Shown: positions 22,801 to 33,928, counted from the first letter of the stretch. The stretch: 64,000 nucleotides of DNA from Paramacrobiotus metropolitanus (GCF_019649055.1 NW_026570436.1:1-64000), one strand, 5' to 3'. The notes: generated by a model not told the origin, from the letters alone. Numbers and translations: made by a program.

Positions 22801-23716
22801 ACCCCCACTGCTACAGAATTAACGTCCGCGTTAATCAAAGCAAACAAACAAACAACAAAATCAAAGAAAACTCGAAATCCAGGAAAGTACCGTAATCCTG
22901 GGGGATCCGTTTCATCATTCGCGCGTGGACTCCGGGGTGTGACGGGGGTTCCAATGGAGGTCCAAGTTGATGAAGTTGGTGTTCCGTCCAAGTCCTCCAA
23001 AGTTCCTCGTTCCACCACGCGCGTCCAGTTTCATCGTCCATCCATCCAAACGTTTCGTATCCAGGTGAGGTTTTCATCCATCCTCTCCCTTCGAAGAGCT
23101 CGAAGATCCGCAATCCGTCCGGCCAGACACATCAGAAATGGCAACCATTCTGATAAACACTGGCCACAGCCAATCATTCAAAAACACAGATCAGAACGTA
23201 TAAATACCATTCATTTATCAGCATCTTCAGTGCACAAAAAAGTGGATATTTAATTTCCACTAATAAATGGCAATTACCCCAGATCACAAGAACCGAAACA
23301 ACGTGGTTCCTGCCCATGATCAAATAAACACATTTTCTATCATCCAAATTACTTTCGGATGATCGCCTCAAATCCCAACTGAACTTCTTATCAAACAAAA
23401 GTCAAACAGTAACTGTACTGCTGACAACTATAGAATCAAAATGATTTTAAAATCATTTTTACAGAAATCAAACACTGCACCGCAGCACAGCGTTTTCGTA
23501 CACGTAACTACCACACCGGCGGATACGGCACATAACACAGTACTCGATTAATGAGTACTTCTTTTCCTCAGTCAACAAGTTTTATAACTTTCTGAGAATT
23601 CAGCAATCAGCATCCCCTTTTTGCTGATAAATCCTGCGGTTATGAGTAGAAGCAAGTTACACTGTCAGTACACCACTGGCAATAAAACAGCGGACTCACA
23701 ACGTAGCAGTCGAAAC

Positions 23717-25537
23717 TTAGACATGAGCACTACATTGCTCACATTGAGCTTCCATCTTCCACAATTCGGCATTCATCCCAGGCCAGTAATAAAACCGCAA
23801 AACATACTTACGGACTGACAAATAATCATGCAAATTATCAGCATGAAAGCTTTCATGGCAGTCTCGCAACAAGTCCTGACGGCTAGCCTCCGGTACGACT
23901 ACGCGGTGTCTACCGTACCTACCGCCCTTGCTACGGTACACAATTCCATGATAAACATGAAATCCTTCCATGATCTCTCTTTCATCCCGACTCATCTCCG
24001 CCTCGGGATTCTCGATCAGATACTTCAAGCACTTCACATAAGCACTGCCACTTTGCTTCCGACGCCAACCCACACGAGCCTGAGCACCCCCACTGCAAAG
24101 CGAGTGCCCCGTCGGACGGCGTGCCGAGCTATACTGTAACTGGGCGGCATCGCCCCCACTGCTAGCTTCATCTAATCCGACAACTTTTGCATGTTTAGCA
24201 TGCACTGTAAAGGAATTAACCTCCGGCCTGCGCATCAAGAACGATCCCAAACAATTACTCTCAGGATGCTTTCCCATCGACTTCTTTATCATGTAAGCTT
24301 TAATCACCTGATCCGGTGGTTCAGCTGTCACGGGCTTACGAGGTTCCGTACTGGTGCATTTCTTTCCCACATGCGCACCATGGCATTTAAAACAAATCGG
24401 TTGTCCGTCTGGGAAATACCACTTCGCGTAATTAATGGTCACCTGCTTACCATTATCAACTGCACTTCCTTCGGACTTCTTCGCCTCATTACTAGCAGCC
24501 TTAACTGCACTGCTATCTGTCTCACTTGGCTTCCTGCCAGTGAACTGCTTTGAATCAGAGTAACCAGAACCTGGGTTACTATTACGCAGTTTGTACTGCA
24601 GCTTCAATTCTGATAAGAATTCTTCAACATCTGCCACTCTCTTCTCCTCCATGTACTTGAACCAGAAGAAACGGTTCTTCTTTAAACCCTGCTTCAGATA
24701 ATACACCCGTTCAGATTCATTCAGATCCAACTTCTTGAACGACGTAGTGAACCAATCAACATACGAGTTTGGTGTATCATCATTACTGAAATGACGATCA
24801 GCAATCTTATCACGAACTGCCACTAAATCTTTCTCATCCGAGAAATGTTCCCGGATCATTTTCTTCCATTCACACCATTTCAACTTCTTATTAGAATCGT
24901 ACTTATCCAAGTACCAGGTAAGCGCCGTACCAGTAAGGCAGCGCGACAGGCACTTACTGATGACGTCACCATCAGACCAACTGTTATGGTTTTTGCAATT
25001 ATCCACACTCTGGATAAACTGTTCAACCTTATTCGTATCTGTCTTCCCGTCAAATTTTTCAGGATACATTGTATCAGTCCTGAATGCACCTTTCATTGCA
25101 TCAGTAAACTTTTCCATATCAAACGGAGCGGAAACAATACTACCGCCCTTGGCTTCCTGTTCCTTTAAACGACGATCAAGTTCAGCAACCTTGGCTTCCA
25201 TCTTGGCCAAAGCAATTGTGCTAACTTCAGAAATCGTTGGTGAGGGACTACGCGACTCACCCAAGCATTCCTGCATGTTGTGGGCACGCTCACGTAACTC
25301 CAGAAAATCTTCCACTTTGTGGTTATCCTTTACCACAAAGACAGGTTTATGAACTGCGCTGTACAGCTTTCGTACAGGTTCAGGGATATCTTGTACTACT
25401 ACGCTGCGTCGATCTGCCTCAACATGCGGAACAAAAAGTGACGTCATCATCGACTGCATGGCGTCTATTATTCCGATCAACTTTCCACTTATCAACAGCA
25501 ACATTAAATGCTGTTTGCTCAGCCAAAAAACTCGCAT
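23717..25537 (-). CDS. Gag capsid and zinc-knuckle frame fused to integrase N-terminal zinc domain
   Basis: This is a 606-codon frame. About residues 130-300 match the retrotransposon Gag capsid family (MYPEKFDGKTDTNKVEQF, then an ALTWYLDKY region), which packages RNA. A zinc knuckle of the form C-x2-C-x3-H-x4-C (CFKCHGAHVGKKC) follows. The C-terminal 80 residues resemble the HHCC domain of integrase (CHESFHADN... YYWPGM... CEQC) and end there. The pol region normally between them is absent, so the frame is a deletion product. It starts inside and in a different frame from the upstream frame at 25419-26609. Confidence 0.8.
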   Translation of the reverse strand: MRVFWLSKQHLMLLLISGKLIGIIDAMQSMMTSLFVPHVEADRRSVVVQDIPEPVRKLYSAVHKPVFVVKDNHKVEDFLELRERAHNMQECLGESRSPSPTISEVSTIALAKMEAKVAELDRRLKEQEAKGGSIVSAPFDMEKFTDAMKGAFRTDTMYPEKFDGKTDTNKVEQFIQSVDNCKNHNSWSDGDVISKCLSRCLTGTALTWYLDKYDSNKKLKWCEWKKMIREHFSDEKDLVAVRDKIADRHFSNDDTPNSYVDWFTTSFKKLDLNESERVYYLKQGLKKNRFFWFKYMEEKRVADVEEFLSELKLQYKLRNSNPGSGYSDSKQFTGRKPSETDSSAVKAASNEAKKSEGSAVDNGKQVTINYAKWYFPDGQPICFKCHGAHVGKKCTSTEPRKPVTAEPPDQVIKAYMIKKSMGKHPESNCLGSFLMRRPEVNSFTVHAKHAKVVGLDEASSGGDAAQLQYSSARRPTGHSLCSGGAQARVGWRRKQSGSAYVKCLKYLIENPEAEMSRDEREIMEGFHVYHGIVYRSKGGRYGRHRVVVPEASRQDLLRDCHESFHADNLHDYLSVRKYVLRFYYWPGMNAELWKMEAQCEQCSAHV

Positions 25538-26609
25538 ACTTTTTATTCAAGGCAGCTGTGCCTTGTTGAAAACTTTTCTGCGCCATCGCCTTCTCTAACT
25601 GGAACTTCTGCTTTTCCAGTTGCAACTTTCCGCTTTCACTGTTAACATGCTCGAACGCGTCCTGCATCAACTTCGCGTCTCTTGTCCGCACAATAGTAAG
25701 CAATTTCACGTCATCCGCCAATTTCTTTCGATGATCAACACTCTCATCGTATTTTTCGACTAAATCGTTATACTTTAAAGCTAGTGCATGATATTGCACC
25801 CTTTCTGCATCCAACTCTTTGCGTAACTGATCAACCACAGCAGCGGCTGATGACTCATCGCTTTCTTTGCCAACTTTCTGACTGTAATGAACATCAGCGT
25901 CTTCAATACGCTGATTATCCACAGCAGCCAGTTCCGTATCGTTATCATCGTTATCTTGAGTAACAACAGCTGAATAATCTGGAGCATTAATAATTTGCTC
26001 CAAAACCTTATTCATTTCTGTCAAGTCCAAGTGTTGAGTTACCACCGTATCCTTTGCAGTACCACTCAAACCACTAGCTGACAGTGCATTGCCCTCAGTG
26101 ACGGCAGCTTGCACACCGCTTTGCTGCACATCCGACCCTGGACGAGCTTTACTGCTATCTGCTGCTGACTGAACAGGCTTTTTGTTGGCAAGATACTGCA
26201 TCCATTTTTCATGCAGTTCAGTGCCGTATTGCTGATCATAATCATGCAAGGTCAGATGGATCGTTCGACGGGCGGGAATCTTCCTTCCTGCCTGAATCCA
26301 CTGATCATAACCTCCTGGTTTTTTACCACCATTAAGATCATATTCAACCCATTCTTGACTTAATTCTCCAGTACGTGGAAGAACAATTTCCCACTTTTTG
26401 CAAAAATCGCCAACCTTTTCGTCTTCCGGTAGAAACCACTGCACTGTAGGCGGTGATAAATAGTCCGCCTTCTTCAACATGGCTTCAAACTCGTCAACGT
26501 TAATCATCCCCCTTCGACGGGACGGTTTACTTTTTCCCGTTGATGGCTCTTCCACACCATCCTCATGCCCAGCGGTTAATGCTGATGGTTCAATCACTGT
26601 ACCATCCAT
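25419..26609 (-). CDS. Upstream Gag frame with coiled coil
   Basis: An open frame extends from within the LTR, but the first methionine after it that suits a start is at 26609 (MDGTVIEPSAL), giving about 396 aa. It contains a basic segment (KSKPSRRRG) and a long acidic/heptad region from about residue 260 (VVDQLRKELDAERVQYHAL) that should form a coiled coil. It overlaps the next frame (25537) by about 120 bases and lies in a different frame. The capsid part may be reached by frameshifting or the frame may be broken. Similarity is weak and function is inferred from position. Confidence 0.55.
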   Translation of the reverse strand: MDGTVIEPSALTAGHEDGVEEPSTGKSKPSRRRGMINVDEFEAMLKKADYLSPPTVQWFLPEDEKVGDFCKKWEIVLPRTGELSQEWVEYDLNGGKKPGGYDQWIQAGRKIPARRTIHLTLHDYDQQYGTELHEKWMQYLANKKPVQSAADSSKARPGSDVQQSGVQAAVTEGNALSASGLSGTAKDTVVTQHLDLTEMNKVLEQIINAPDYSAVVTQDNDDNDTELAAVDNQRIEDADVHYSQKVGKESDESSAAAVVDQLRKELDAERVQYHALALKYNDLVEKYDESVDHRKKLADDVKLLTIVRTRDAKLMQDAFEHVNSESGKLQLEKQKFQLEKAMAQKSFQQGTAALNKKYASFLAEQTAFNVAVDKWKVDRNNRRHAVDDDVTFCSAC

Positions 26610-26966
26610 TGCACCTGCTTGACAAACAACAGACAAGTAATCCAGGTCACCGAACCCGGATGTAAGTCTGCTACACGAATAACAGGGCTTACGCCACCAC
26701 TTCGCAGTACAGTCAGTACTATTTACCAGTACGAGTACAGTATACGGACTCCCGTCCAGCACCTGGCTCGCACTTAGGAACCGTGCCTCGCGCAACCCTC
26801 TAAGGTCACTGCGGTACACACTGCGGGCAAGCACCTGGTTCTCACTTAAGAACCTTGCCTCACGGGATTCTCTGAGAATCCACGTGGTCAACCAACACAA
26901 CCACACAAAACGCCATAAACCAATACCACTTACCAGACGATCCAGATTCCCAGGGGTTGTTAAAAT

Positions 26967-26979
26967 CCGTTGGGCGCCA
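26967..26979 (-). promoter_or_regulatory. Primer-binding site
   Basis: The - strand sequence TGGCGCCCAACGG begins immediately after the 5' LTR. TGGCGCC plus CAACG matches the 3' end complement of lysine tRNAs used as primers by many retroelements. Confidence 0.75.
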
Positions 26980-27436
26980 TGACATGCTATGCGGAAGTCG
27001 CACCGCGACAACCGCACTAGATGACCAAACCTACTCAATCGGTAGAGTGGGAATATGCTCTGGACTCCGTAAGTGGTACTACTACCTACTTCCGCTAGGT
27101 ACGAGCGGATTGCTGTGCCTAACGAAAGTTACCGAAACCCAAACACTCAGGAACTTCCCAAATGTTTAATCACCAAACTGAACGAACGAACAAACAGAAC
27201 AGAACAGAACGAGATATGAACTTCCTTCTAACCTAGAGTCACACGACCTTTCAGCTAGAAACAAGCTCACAGATTTAGTTGAAGTCAGAAACTTCAGACT
27301 GATTCAATATACCAGAATCATGGATGCAATTAGCGATCAAATGCGTTAGATAAGAACAGCAAATCGTACGTAACGGAACAGACAACACGTACGTCATAAC
27401 ACGTACGTAATACGCGCAAACTACGCATAGCGCGTT
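26980..27436 (-). repeat. 5' LTR of nested retrotransposon
   Basis: This is the partner of 22344-22800. The primer-binding site begins at its inner edge, which fixes element orientation as - strand. Confidence 0.9.
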
Positions 27437-27535
27437 AATACTTCCTAATTAATTTTGCATAACTGTCCGAACTTGGCGTGGCCAGGCTGTAATATCAATA
27501 GCGCATATTAAAGCACCAGTCTTATATATACGATG

Positions 27536-27778
27536 CGAGGATGCACGCAGTCAAACCGACAATAAATTTTTTCAGTCAGACCAACCGACAACCACGCACA
27601 CAGGCAAATTGTTTTTTCACATAACATCCACCCGTGAAAAGGAGGTATCGTTTGCACTGTATGCGTGGAACAGGTGACAGCCATCCGTGGATGGTTGGCA
27701 GTCGCTTGCACTAGATGGACGGTTGTCGGTTGGTCTCGCTGAAAAAATTTACTGTCGGTTTGACTGCATGCATCCTCG
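27536..27778. repeat. Long inverted repeat (foldback)
   Basis: Two 58-bp arms, 27536-27593 and 27721-27778, are inverted copies with only about four mismatches (left begins CGAGGATGCACGCAGTC). The spacer of about 127 bp has no frame and includes a local ATCCATGGATG-like palindrome. It could be a MITE whose ends are the arms; no flanking duplication was identified. Confidence 0.75.
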
Positions 27779-28295
27779 TACTTGTACAATATTTTTCTTT
27801 TTGCAGTGCGTATTCAAAAAGCGATTTGAAACTTATGAAACTCACATACTCTCAACAGTGTTCAGTTCGTTTCGTAAATTTAAAATTTCTAAGAGTGCAT
27901 GGAAATAGTTAGGTGGAATACGGCTCTTCTTTAGCCGGAAGTCCTACGGTTTCGGGCTTCGACAGCAGTTTCCCAGCCGCCCCAGGGCGCTGCGGCGAAG
28001 AAAATAATAAACTGACTCGGAAAACTGCGGCTCTGCAGCCTGCTGCCACTAAATCCGTAATGATTGCTCACCGTCAGTCAGCAAAAGTGCAGACTCTGTA
28101 AGTGCAGATAGAAGTAACTCCTATACCGCGGCGCGCCATCAATCGTAATCGCTGATTGCATTTTTGCAATCGTAAGCTTTCTTGCGTTTTCGGAAAACCG
28201 ATTTACGCCTCCGCAAACTGCAGGCTGCAAGTAGTGTTGTGACTTGTGAGGGACGAAGTTCCAGTTCAGTACTGTACAGATACTGAAGCGCGGCC

Positions 28296-29343
28296 ATGGC
28301 AATGGCATACGCTGGATTCCCAATGCAGAGCAGTCCGACACTGAATTTTTCGTGCAAAATCCCTACGGAACAGTTTGCCTTGGAGGATTTGGGCTCCAGC
28401 TCCCTGCGTTACAGCTGCGATATTAACGTAGAGGCAGGAGCTAACTATCCGCAGATCCCATCGTCTACCTGGACCGTCAAAATCACGATTGGCGCCATTG
28501 ACGGCAGTATTGTGGCCAATGTAGCTCCGAAAGGACCGTCCAATCAGACCAAATCGTCTGGTACATTATTAGTGGAATGCCGGGTTAGGTATGCCACATG
28601 CGGAACCATCTTTGGAACCGTATTTGTATTTGTAAACTGACAAGTGCCAGGATGCCAACGCAGTCTTGTTTTGTGTTTGCAGCCCGAGCTGGGAAGGATC
28701 ATGTGACAACGTTGTACGGATCGATGAAACTGGATGGAATTTAGGCCCGGAGAAACTCATCCAGCTTAACCAGCTTGTCCAGAAAATATGTTTGCCCTGT
28801 GGAAAGAGCCACTGCTCCCTGAAGAAGAACGCTTTTGTATATGTCGAGTTGACATTCCACATTGATCTTGATTCCCTGGAAGCTGCGGTTAATCGTGCTG
28901 ATTTGAAGTACCTCTTTGATTCCCATATGCTTTCGGACTGTACTTTAGCTTGTCAGGGACAGGAATTCCCCGTGCATCGCGCCATTCTGGCTGGTCAATC
29001 GCCTGTCTTCGCGGCCATGTTCCAAAACGACATGCTAGAGAAATCCACGGGAATCTGCAAAATTACCGACATCAGTGCTGATGCTCTGAAGGCTATGATA
29101 GAGTATGTATACAAGCGTGAGGAGGTGTACATGCCAACGGATAACGGATTGATGGAGCTGTGGACGGCGGCCGACAAGTACGACATGGCGGATCTGCGCG
29201 CTGAATGCCTGCGCGAGATGCTGCGGATGATGAAGGCGGATACTGCTTTAACCTATTTCGATTTCGCTCGTCAACACAAACTGAAGAAACTCCGAGCGGC
29301 AGCTGCACGGCTGATCAGTCTGGATGTGAACGAGAACGAATAG
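28296..29343 (+). CDS. BTB/POZ domain protein B4, intact
   Basis: Exon 1 is 28296-28588, the intron 28589-28682 (gtatgc...tttgcag, phase 2, 94 bp) and exon 2 28683-29343; the product is 317 aa. The N-terminal 190 residues are a family-specific module (CKIPTEQF, NYPQIPSSTWTV, VECRVR, SCDNVVRID, LPCGKSHCSLKK, LTFHID). Although loosely MATH-like in place, it is not a clear MATH domain. A BTB/POZ domain follows (DSHMLSDCTLACQGQEF, HRAILAGQSPVFAAMF, ADKYDMADLRAECL) with C-terminal helices. By analogy with SPOP-type proteins it may act as a Cullin-3 adaptor, which is inference. The ATG has a favourable context (GCGGCCATGG). Confidence 0.88.
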
Positions 29344-30382
29344 ATCTTGCAACATGTTTGTGCGTTTCGCTTTCTGGCGGCTGACTGGGTCAGACCGACT
29401 GTTTTGTTCCCATGATTTTGTGGAAGTTTTTTCGCTCGTGTCTGCAAACAGAGTGGATTTTATCGTCCAGACTATTGGAGCGAACTATTATCCTGCATGC
29501 GTTAATGGCGTTGTATGTTTTAATTCTTTTGCTTTTTTTGGTGGATCTGAGGCATTTAAAGTGCAAAATGGAATTGTTTTATTGTGACCACTTGCTGCTC
29601 TCGTTTGCAGAAGTGTATCTCCGGTCTTTAGCGTTCTGTATACCCGTATTCAAAACAAGTAAAACTGCAGTGCCGAACGGCAGAGCTTTCTTCTGTTCGC
29701 AGGATAATAATGTCGACAATGAAAAAGTTTTCAGTGAACGTTATGTCACCAGGCGGCTACAATTGCCAGCCATCTATGTGTGTTATCCGCAGATACAAGT
29801 ATCTGGCCAGACTGGCCCTATTTCTACCTGCCCTTTATTACAAACCTTATAACCAGGAAAGAAAGCCAGGACCAGAAGCGCAACGCTCCTAGACTACCGG
29901 CGCTAAATCTGAAATTGCGGATAAATGCAGATGATGCTACAAGTTTTTCCAGACGGCCAACCATACTGCAAAGGCTCATTGAACACGTCAGCTTCGTTTT
30001 CTTTCTTGTTATAGAGGTTGCATGTAGTCTGCCTGTTCTCGATTAACAGGATGTCTATACAGTAACTTATGAAGTACTCTGTCCTTAGGTAGAAAATGAA
30101 GGTTGGTTGGCGGCTTGCGATGAGAGATTCTCAGATTTAATACCAAAGCAAGCGACAACGGTACAGGTATTCGCGGTAGTTCATGGATATGAATCGCGTT
30201 TGCCGCACATTGTACCAAACGAAGATGAAAGCCGGTTTTGCTCCAAGCATAGACCATGTGACTGTACAGCTTGATCCAGGTATGCAGTACCGCGATTCTG
30301 TGCAGATCGTTTAAAGTTTCGCCGAAGCGCGGCGCTTCTCGTTAAGAAACTGTGTCGATAATTGTTTCAGCGGACGCCTAGT
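29344..30382. other. Intergenic, no gene recognised
   Basis: Short open frames of up to 146 codons occur but none has family motifs or a conserved counterpart elsewhere in the window. From about 30190 the sequence is the diverged 5' flank shared with L3 and L5. Confidence 0.5.
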
Positions 30383-30450
30383 TAGATGCCGCGAGGAGAA
30401 TCGGACATTAATAACTCAGCTGATATGTAGCCTCGGATTCTTATAAAAGG
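30383..30450 (+). promoter_or_regulatory. Shared LRR-family core promoter module (L6)
   Basis: TTAGATGCCGCGAGGAGAAT is followed by the TATA box TTATAAAAGG at 30441-30450, about 120 bp upstream of the ATG at 30572. It matches the modules at 7430 and 15424, even though nearby sequence is more diverged. Confidence 0.6.
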
Positions 30451-30571
30451 TTGCAATACTAAGGCGCACATAACTGCTCGCTGCGTTTCCGTTTCTCGTT
30501 TAAAGCAGGATGTGTACCGTACGTATAACCTATTAACGATAAATAAGTTAACAACTATCGCCAACAGCGCC

Positions 30572-32609
30572 ATGTATTCGATTTTCTTACTAGTTGGTTT
30601 GCTGATTGTGCTGGATAATCCTCTCGGTTATGCATACACGGAAAGGCGGGAAAGCGAAAACGGTCCGTTTTCTGCAGCAGCCCCGGAAGAGTTCCCCGTC
30701 TTTTCCTTGGAACCGATGGCACGTGATCAGTGTTGGATGATGTTCACTGCTAACTGCCAGCCGAATTTTACAGACGCCGTGTTAACCAAAGTTAACTGCA
30801 CGCGCTACCAAGGCTTGGCACTGCACTGCAACTCCAGCGCCAGTGTAACTGAGATCCGTCAACTGGCTGTATCCCTCTCTCAACCTCCGCTACAAGCTAT
30901 CTCTATGAAGCTGTACGACAGCGTGGAATTGACCTTTGACACGGTGGCTCCTGTCAGAAAGTCGACTGTCATTTTGGAATTGTACAATTGTGTCTCTTCT
31001 CGCGCAACGGGTAAACTGTACGAGTTGCGGATGCCCAGTTTACTGGATTTTACCACGTACAACTGCTACGGTTTAGTGGTTAGGAAAACGGATTTCTGGC
31101 AGTCGCTCCGGCTGAGAATGATTCAATTCCACACTGCAGTTCATTGAAAAGGGCACCTTTACTGATCTACCAGGGTTGCGTTTACTTTCGTTGGACAATC
31201 GTTTGGATCAGATGGAAGTCTATAGCGATAACCTGCGCGAATATTTGAAGCGGCTGCATTGTGGATGTGATTACGCATGGCTGCGGAAATTTCTTAGTAT
31301 TAACAAACTGTCAAGAAATGTTAGCGAGTGTGACACATACTCTATCCCGACAAATTCCCACTGCAACGACGCCACGGCAAAAAGACAAATATATCTTCCC
31401 GTTGACTGCGCTGCCAATCCTTTCCCGCTTGGCAATAATTCCATCGACTTCGCTCAGGAAAGATTTTCCGTAAAAGAGAATTCATGTAAGGATTCGAAAT
31501 AGTCGAAATAATACACTGTGGCTGACGGCTGACATAAATTTAAATAAATTTTACAATTTATTTGTAAACCAAAATGTTAATTTACTAAACTGACGAATTA
31601 CAAGTTTAATTATATTTTCAGTTTGTCATTACATTTTCTTCTCTATAATTGATCGATAAATTTATGAAATGGCCCCACTCCTCGTAATAACCCATATTAA
31701 TATTGCGGATAACTTTTGTTCAGTGCCATGTAATTTACTTTATTTTCCGCTGAGCTGGGACTTCTTTTATTTTATTTTTACAATTCCTAGATGAGAATAA
31801 ATGGAAAGAAGGATGCAAGGATGACAGTTCCGGAGTTGACGAAACTTTCCCTGACTTTACCCAAGAGATAATGACACCGGAAGAGTGCGCTGTCTTGGCC
31901 GAAGGTCAATGTGCCTCTAACGACGTTTATGTTAATTGTACTCTGGCAGCTGGAACCGGCTTTAATTATGCTTTTTACGACACCGACTGCAACAACGAAA
32001 GCGCTTCGAGCCGCATAAGACGAGTGGTAGCCTCCATCGCCACACTACCGTTACGTCCGATTAGCCTTGGTTTCTCTGACCAGGCACCAGTCACTTCTGA
32101 CGAACTGCACGGGCCCTCGTGCCAGTAACAAACTTCGTCAGCTGGTACTTCCAAACCTTCTGGAGTACTTTGTTTGGCACTGCTCGAATCTGGTCGTGAA
32201 GAGGAGCGATTTCCAGTATTCTCAAAAACTCAGAGAAATTGCGTTCTACAACACGACCATTCGGACGCTGGATGAGAAGGCCTTCACTGGCCTTCCGGAT
32301 TTGCGCATTCTCTCCTTATATCAGTGGGCTTCGACCCTCAGACCGCTGGGTGAAAGAATGGTGAATTATCTCTTTAGGCTGCACTGCAGTTGTGAATTTG
32401 CCGGCTTTCGAGGATGGTGGAGTAATAATACGGCCTTACTGCGGTCTGCTGAGGAAGGGGAAGTGGTCAATTTTGCCGGAGGCTGGACCAGCTATGAATA
32501 CGATCGCGAAGATGTTTACTTGCCGGTTGACTGCACTAAGCCGAAAGAAGAATTGTTTATCGATGACAGTGCGACTGGCTTCTCGCTGCATGAACCTTAT
32601 TGTGGGTGA
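30572..32609 (+). pseudogene. Secreted two-module LRR gene copy L6, two frameshifting deletions
   Basis: Exon 1 (30572-31484) starts with a signal peptide (MYSIFLLVGLLIVLDNPLGYA) and is open to about 31125. There an 8-bp deletion relative to L5 shifts the frame; from about 31150 the old frame is open again through LHCGCDYAWLRKFL and YLPVDC to the donor (t|gtaagg). The intron is 31485-31790. Exon 2 (31791-32609) begins ENKWKEGC and PEECAV, then loses about 44 bp near 32104 (the segment encoding DIAPVRRQIISYIL), again shifting frame. The remainder, to HEPYCG, is open in the new frame. Everything else is well preserved, so inactivation looks recent. Downstream (32610-33181) I see no gene. Confidence 0.8.
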
Positions 32610-33181
32610 ATAACACTGATTACAGCTCAATGGAGAATTTGCTTCTACTTCTACTGCTTCTACTGGAGTATTAGGAAATACTTTAGTTTTGGCTTTAAGC
32701 GCTTTTTCGCCAAAATAGAAATTATCAGTGATTTGTAATAACTTGTAAAGAGTAACAATTAAACTTTGAACTTTTTGAAAGCCACCATCATTGCTGAACT
32801 GAATAATAAGACTTTACAGTATCTGGGAGTTTGGTTTCGACAATGGCTGAAATACCAGCACAGTACTACCGCAATACGCTGCACATTGGACATCTGTCTG
32901 TTGGGCAACTTCGAAATACAAACAGGAGAAGCTGCGTATGCTCGTCTAGTTTTTTTATTATTGCACTCGTCAAGCAATGGCAACGTAATAGCTGCTGTGG
33001 TTTATAACCGTTATCGATGTATTGTACAAATACGTCACTCCGTTCGATTACTGTATTTTTATTTTTTCTGTGATACCCACCTGAAACGTAAGCATCACAA
33101 TATATTTTCTTATGACAATGAATCCATCTCTGCCTTCGTTACGTTTTAAAAGTTTCAGCGCTAACTGCTTAAGCTCTCTTT

Positions 33182-33281
33182 TTGTTCCAAATATGCTGGC
33201 CCAGTAGAGACTATCTGTACGTGTATGACGCAAGCCATACACATACTGTAGTCCCTATTGGGCCAGCATATTTGGAACAAA
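33182..33281. repeat. Palindromic hairpin, about 32-bp arms
   Basis: The arm 33182-33213 (TTGTTCCAAATATGCTGGCC...) is inverted at 33249-33281 with few mismatches and a spacer of about 35 bp. The spacer word GTATGACGCAAGCCATAC is itself repeated in inverted form at about 33288-33312. It may be a foldback element remnant. Confidence 0.75.
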
Positions 33282-33427
33282 ACTACGTGTGCATATGGCT
33301 TGCGCCATACACACAGCCGTGTTTTCAAAAAGATGCTTGACAATGAAATCACTAAAAATCTGAAAGGTTATACGTGTCGTACAGTCGTAGTACCGGAGAC
33401 CGGCATTTGAAATAAAAGGAAGTTACC

Positions 33428-33487
33428 TGAGAAATCACCGTAGAGATCACCGCTTAGGCCATTCACGTTTACTACGGTGATTTCTCA
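33428..33487. repeat. Short inverted repeat
   Basis: TGAGAAATCACCGTAG at 33428-33443 is perfectly inverted at 33472-33487, with a 28-bp spacer. The rest of 33488-33928 has no recognisable gene. Confidence 0.7.
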
Positions 33488-33928
33488 CGTAAAGCCGTGA
33501 CTATTTGTTTACAATTAGATGGGCTTGTACTTACTTACTTATGTTTGCACAGAACCGCTCGTAAATAATCCGGCTAATTGAGTTGTTTGAGACGACTCAA
33601 TAATGGAGGTAATTACATCATTTACATGTACAGACATAATATGTGACTGATAAGAATAACGCTGGGACACTGCCGGGGCACATGAGTCGAATGTGTATTC
33701 GGCTGCAGCTTAGCAACAGACTCTGTTAGCGCTGAGTTGACACCCTCCCACCAAAAACAATACCCTTCAGCCGTCTCAATTTTATCACATAATTACAGTA
33801 CTAGGTCGCTAGTAGCCACAATCAAATATCACACTTTCTGAAAAAATAAAAAAACATAGGATTTCTCTAAGGAATTTGTTCTGTGGCGAACGAACTATGG
33901 TTGCGTCTGCAGCGCATGCTGCGCAGCC

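Larger units (their letters stand above)
22344..27436 (-). mobile_element. Internally deleted Ty3/gypsy-type LTR retrotransposon
   Basis: Two 457-bp direct LTRs (22344-22800 and 26980-27436) look identical by eye and are bounded by a 5-bp duplication AATAC (22339-22343; 27437-27441). The element reads on the - strand. A primer-binding site adjoins the 5' LTR (26979-26967) and a purine tract adjoins the 3' LTR (about 22801-22808). Coding capacity is Gag in two frames followed by an integrase zinc-finger remnant. Protease, reverse transcriptase, RNase H and the integrase core are missing, so it must depend on other elements. It sits inside the Tc1/mariner-like element. Confidence 0.9.
21276..27489. 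mobile_element. Tc1/mariner-like element, interrupted by an LTR retrotransposon
   Basis: Perfect 29-bp inverted termini beginning CAGCCTGGCCACGCC lie at 21276-21304 and 27461-27489, each flanked by TA (21274-21275; 27490-27491), the target duplication of the Tc1/mariner group. Removing the nested LTR element (22344-27436 plus one AATAC) leaves about 1.1 kb. That residue has short open frames (for example 21429-21761) but no DDE/D transposase that I can recognise, so the element is probably non-autonomous or decayed. Confidence 0.85.

Noticed and set aside
22339-27441. Segmental duplication as explanation of the 457-bp direct repeats
   Set aside because: The repeats are exactly bounded by a 5-bp duplication, with a primer-binding site and purine tract at their inner edges, so they are LTRs.
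32766-33149. 127-codon + strand frame after L6
   Set aside because: No homology, no codon pattern like neighbours, and it runs into AT-rich sequence; probably chance.
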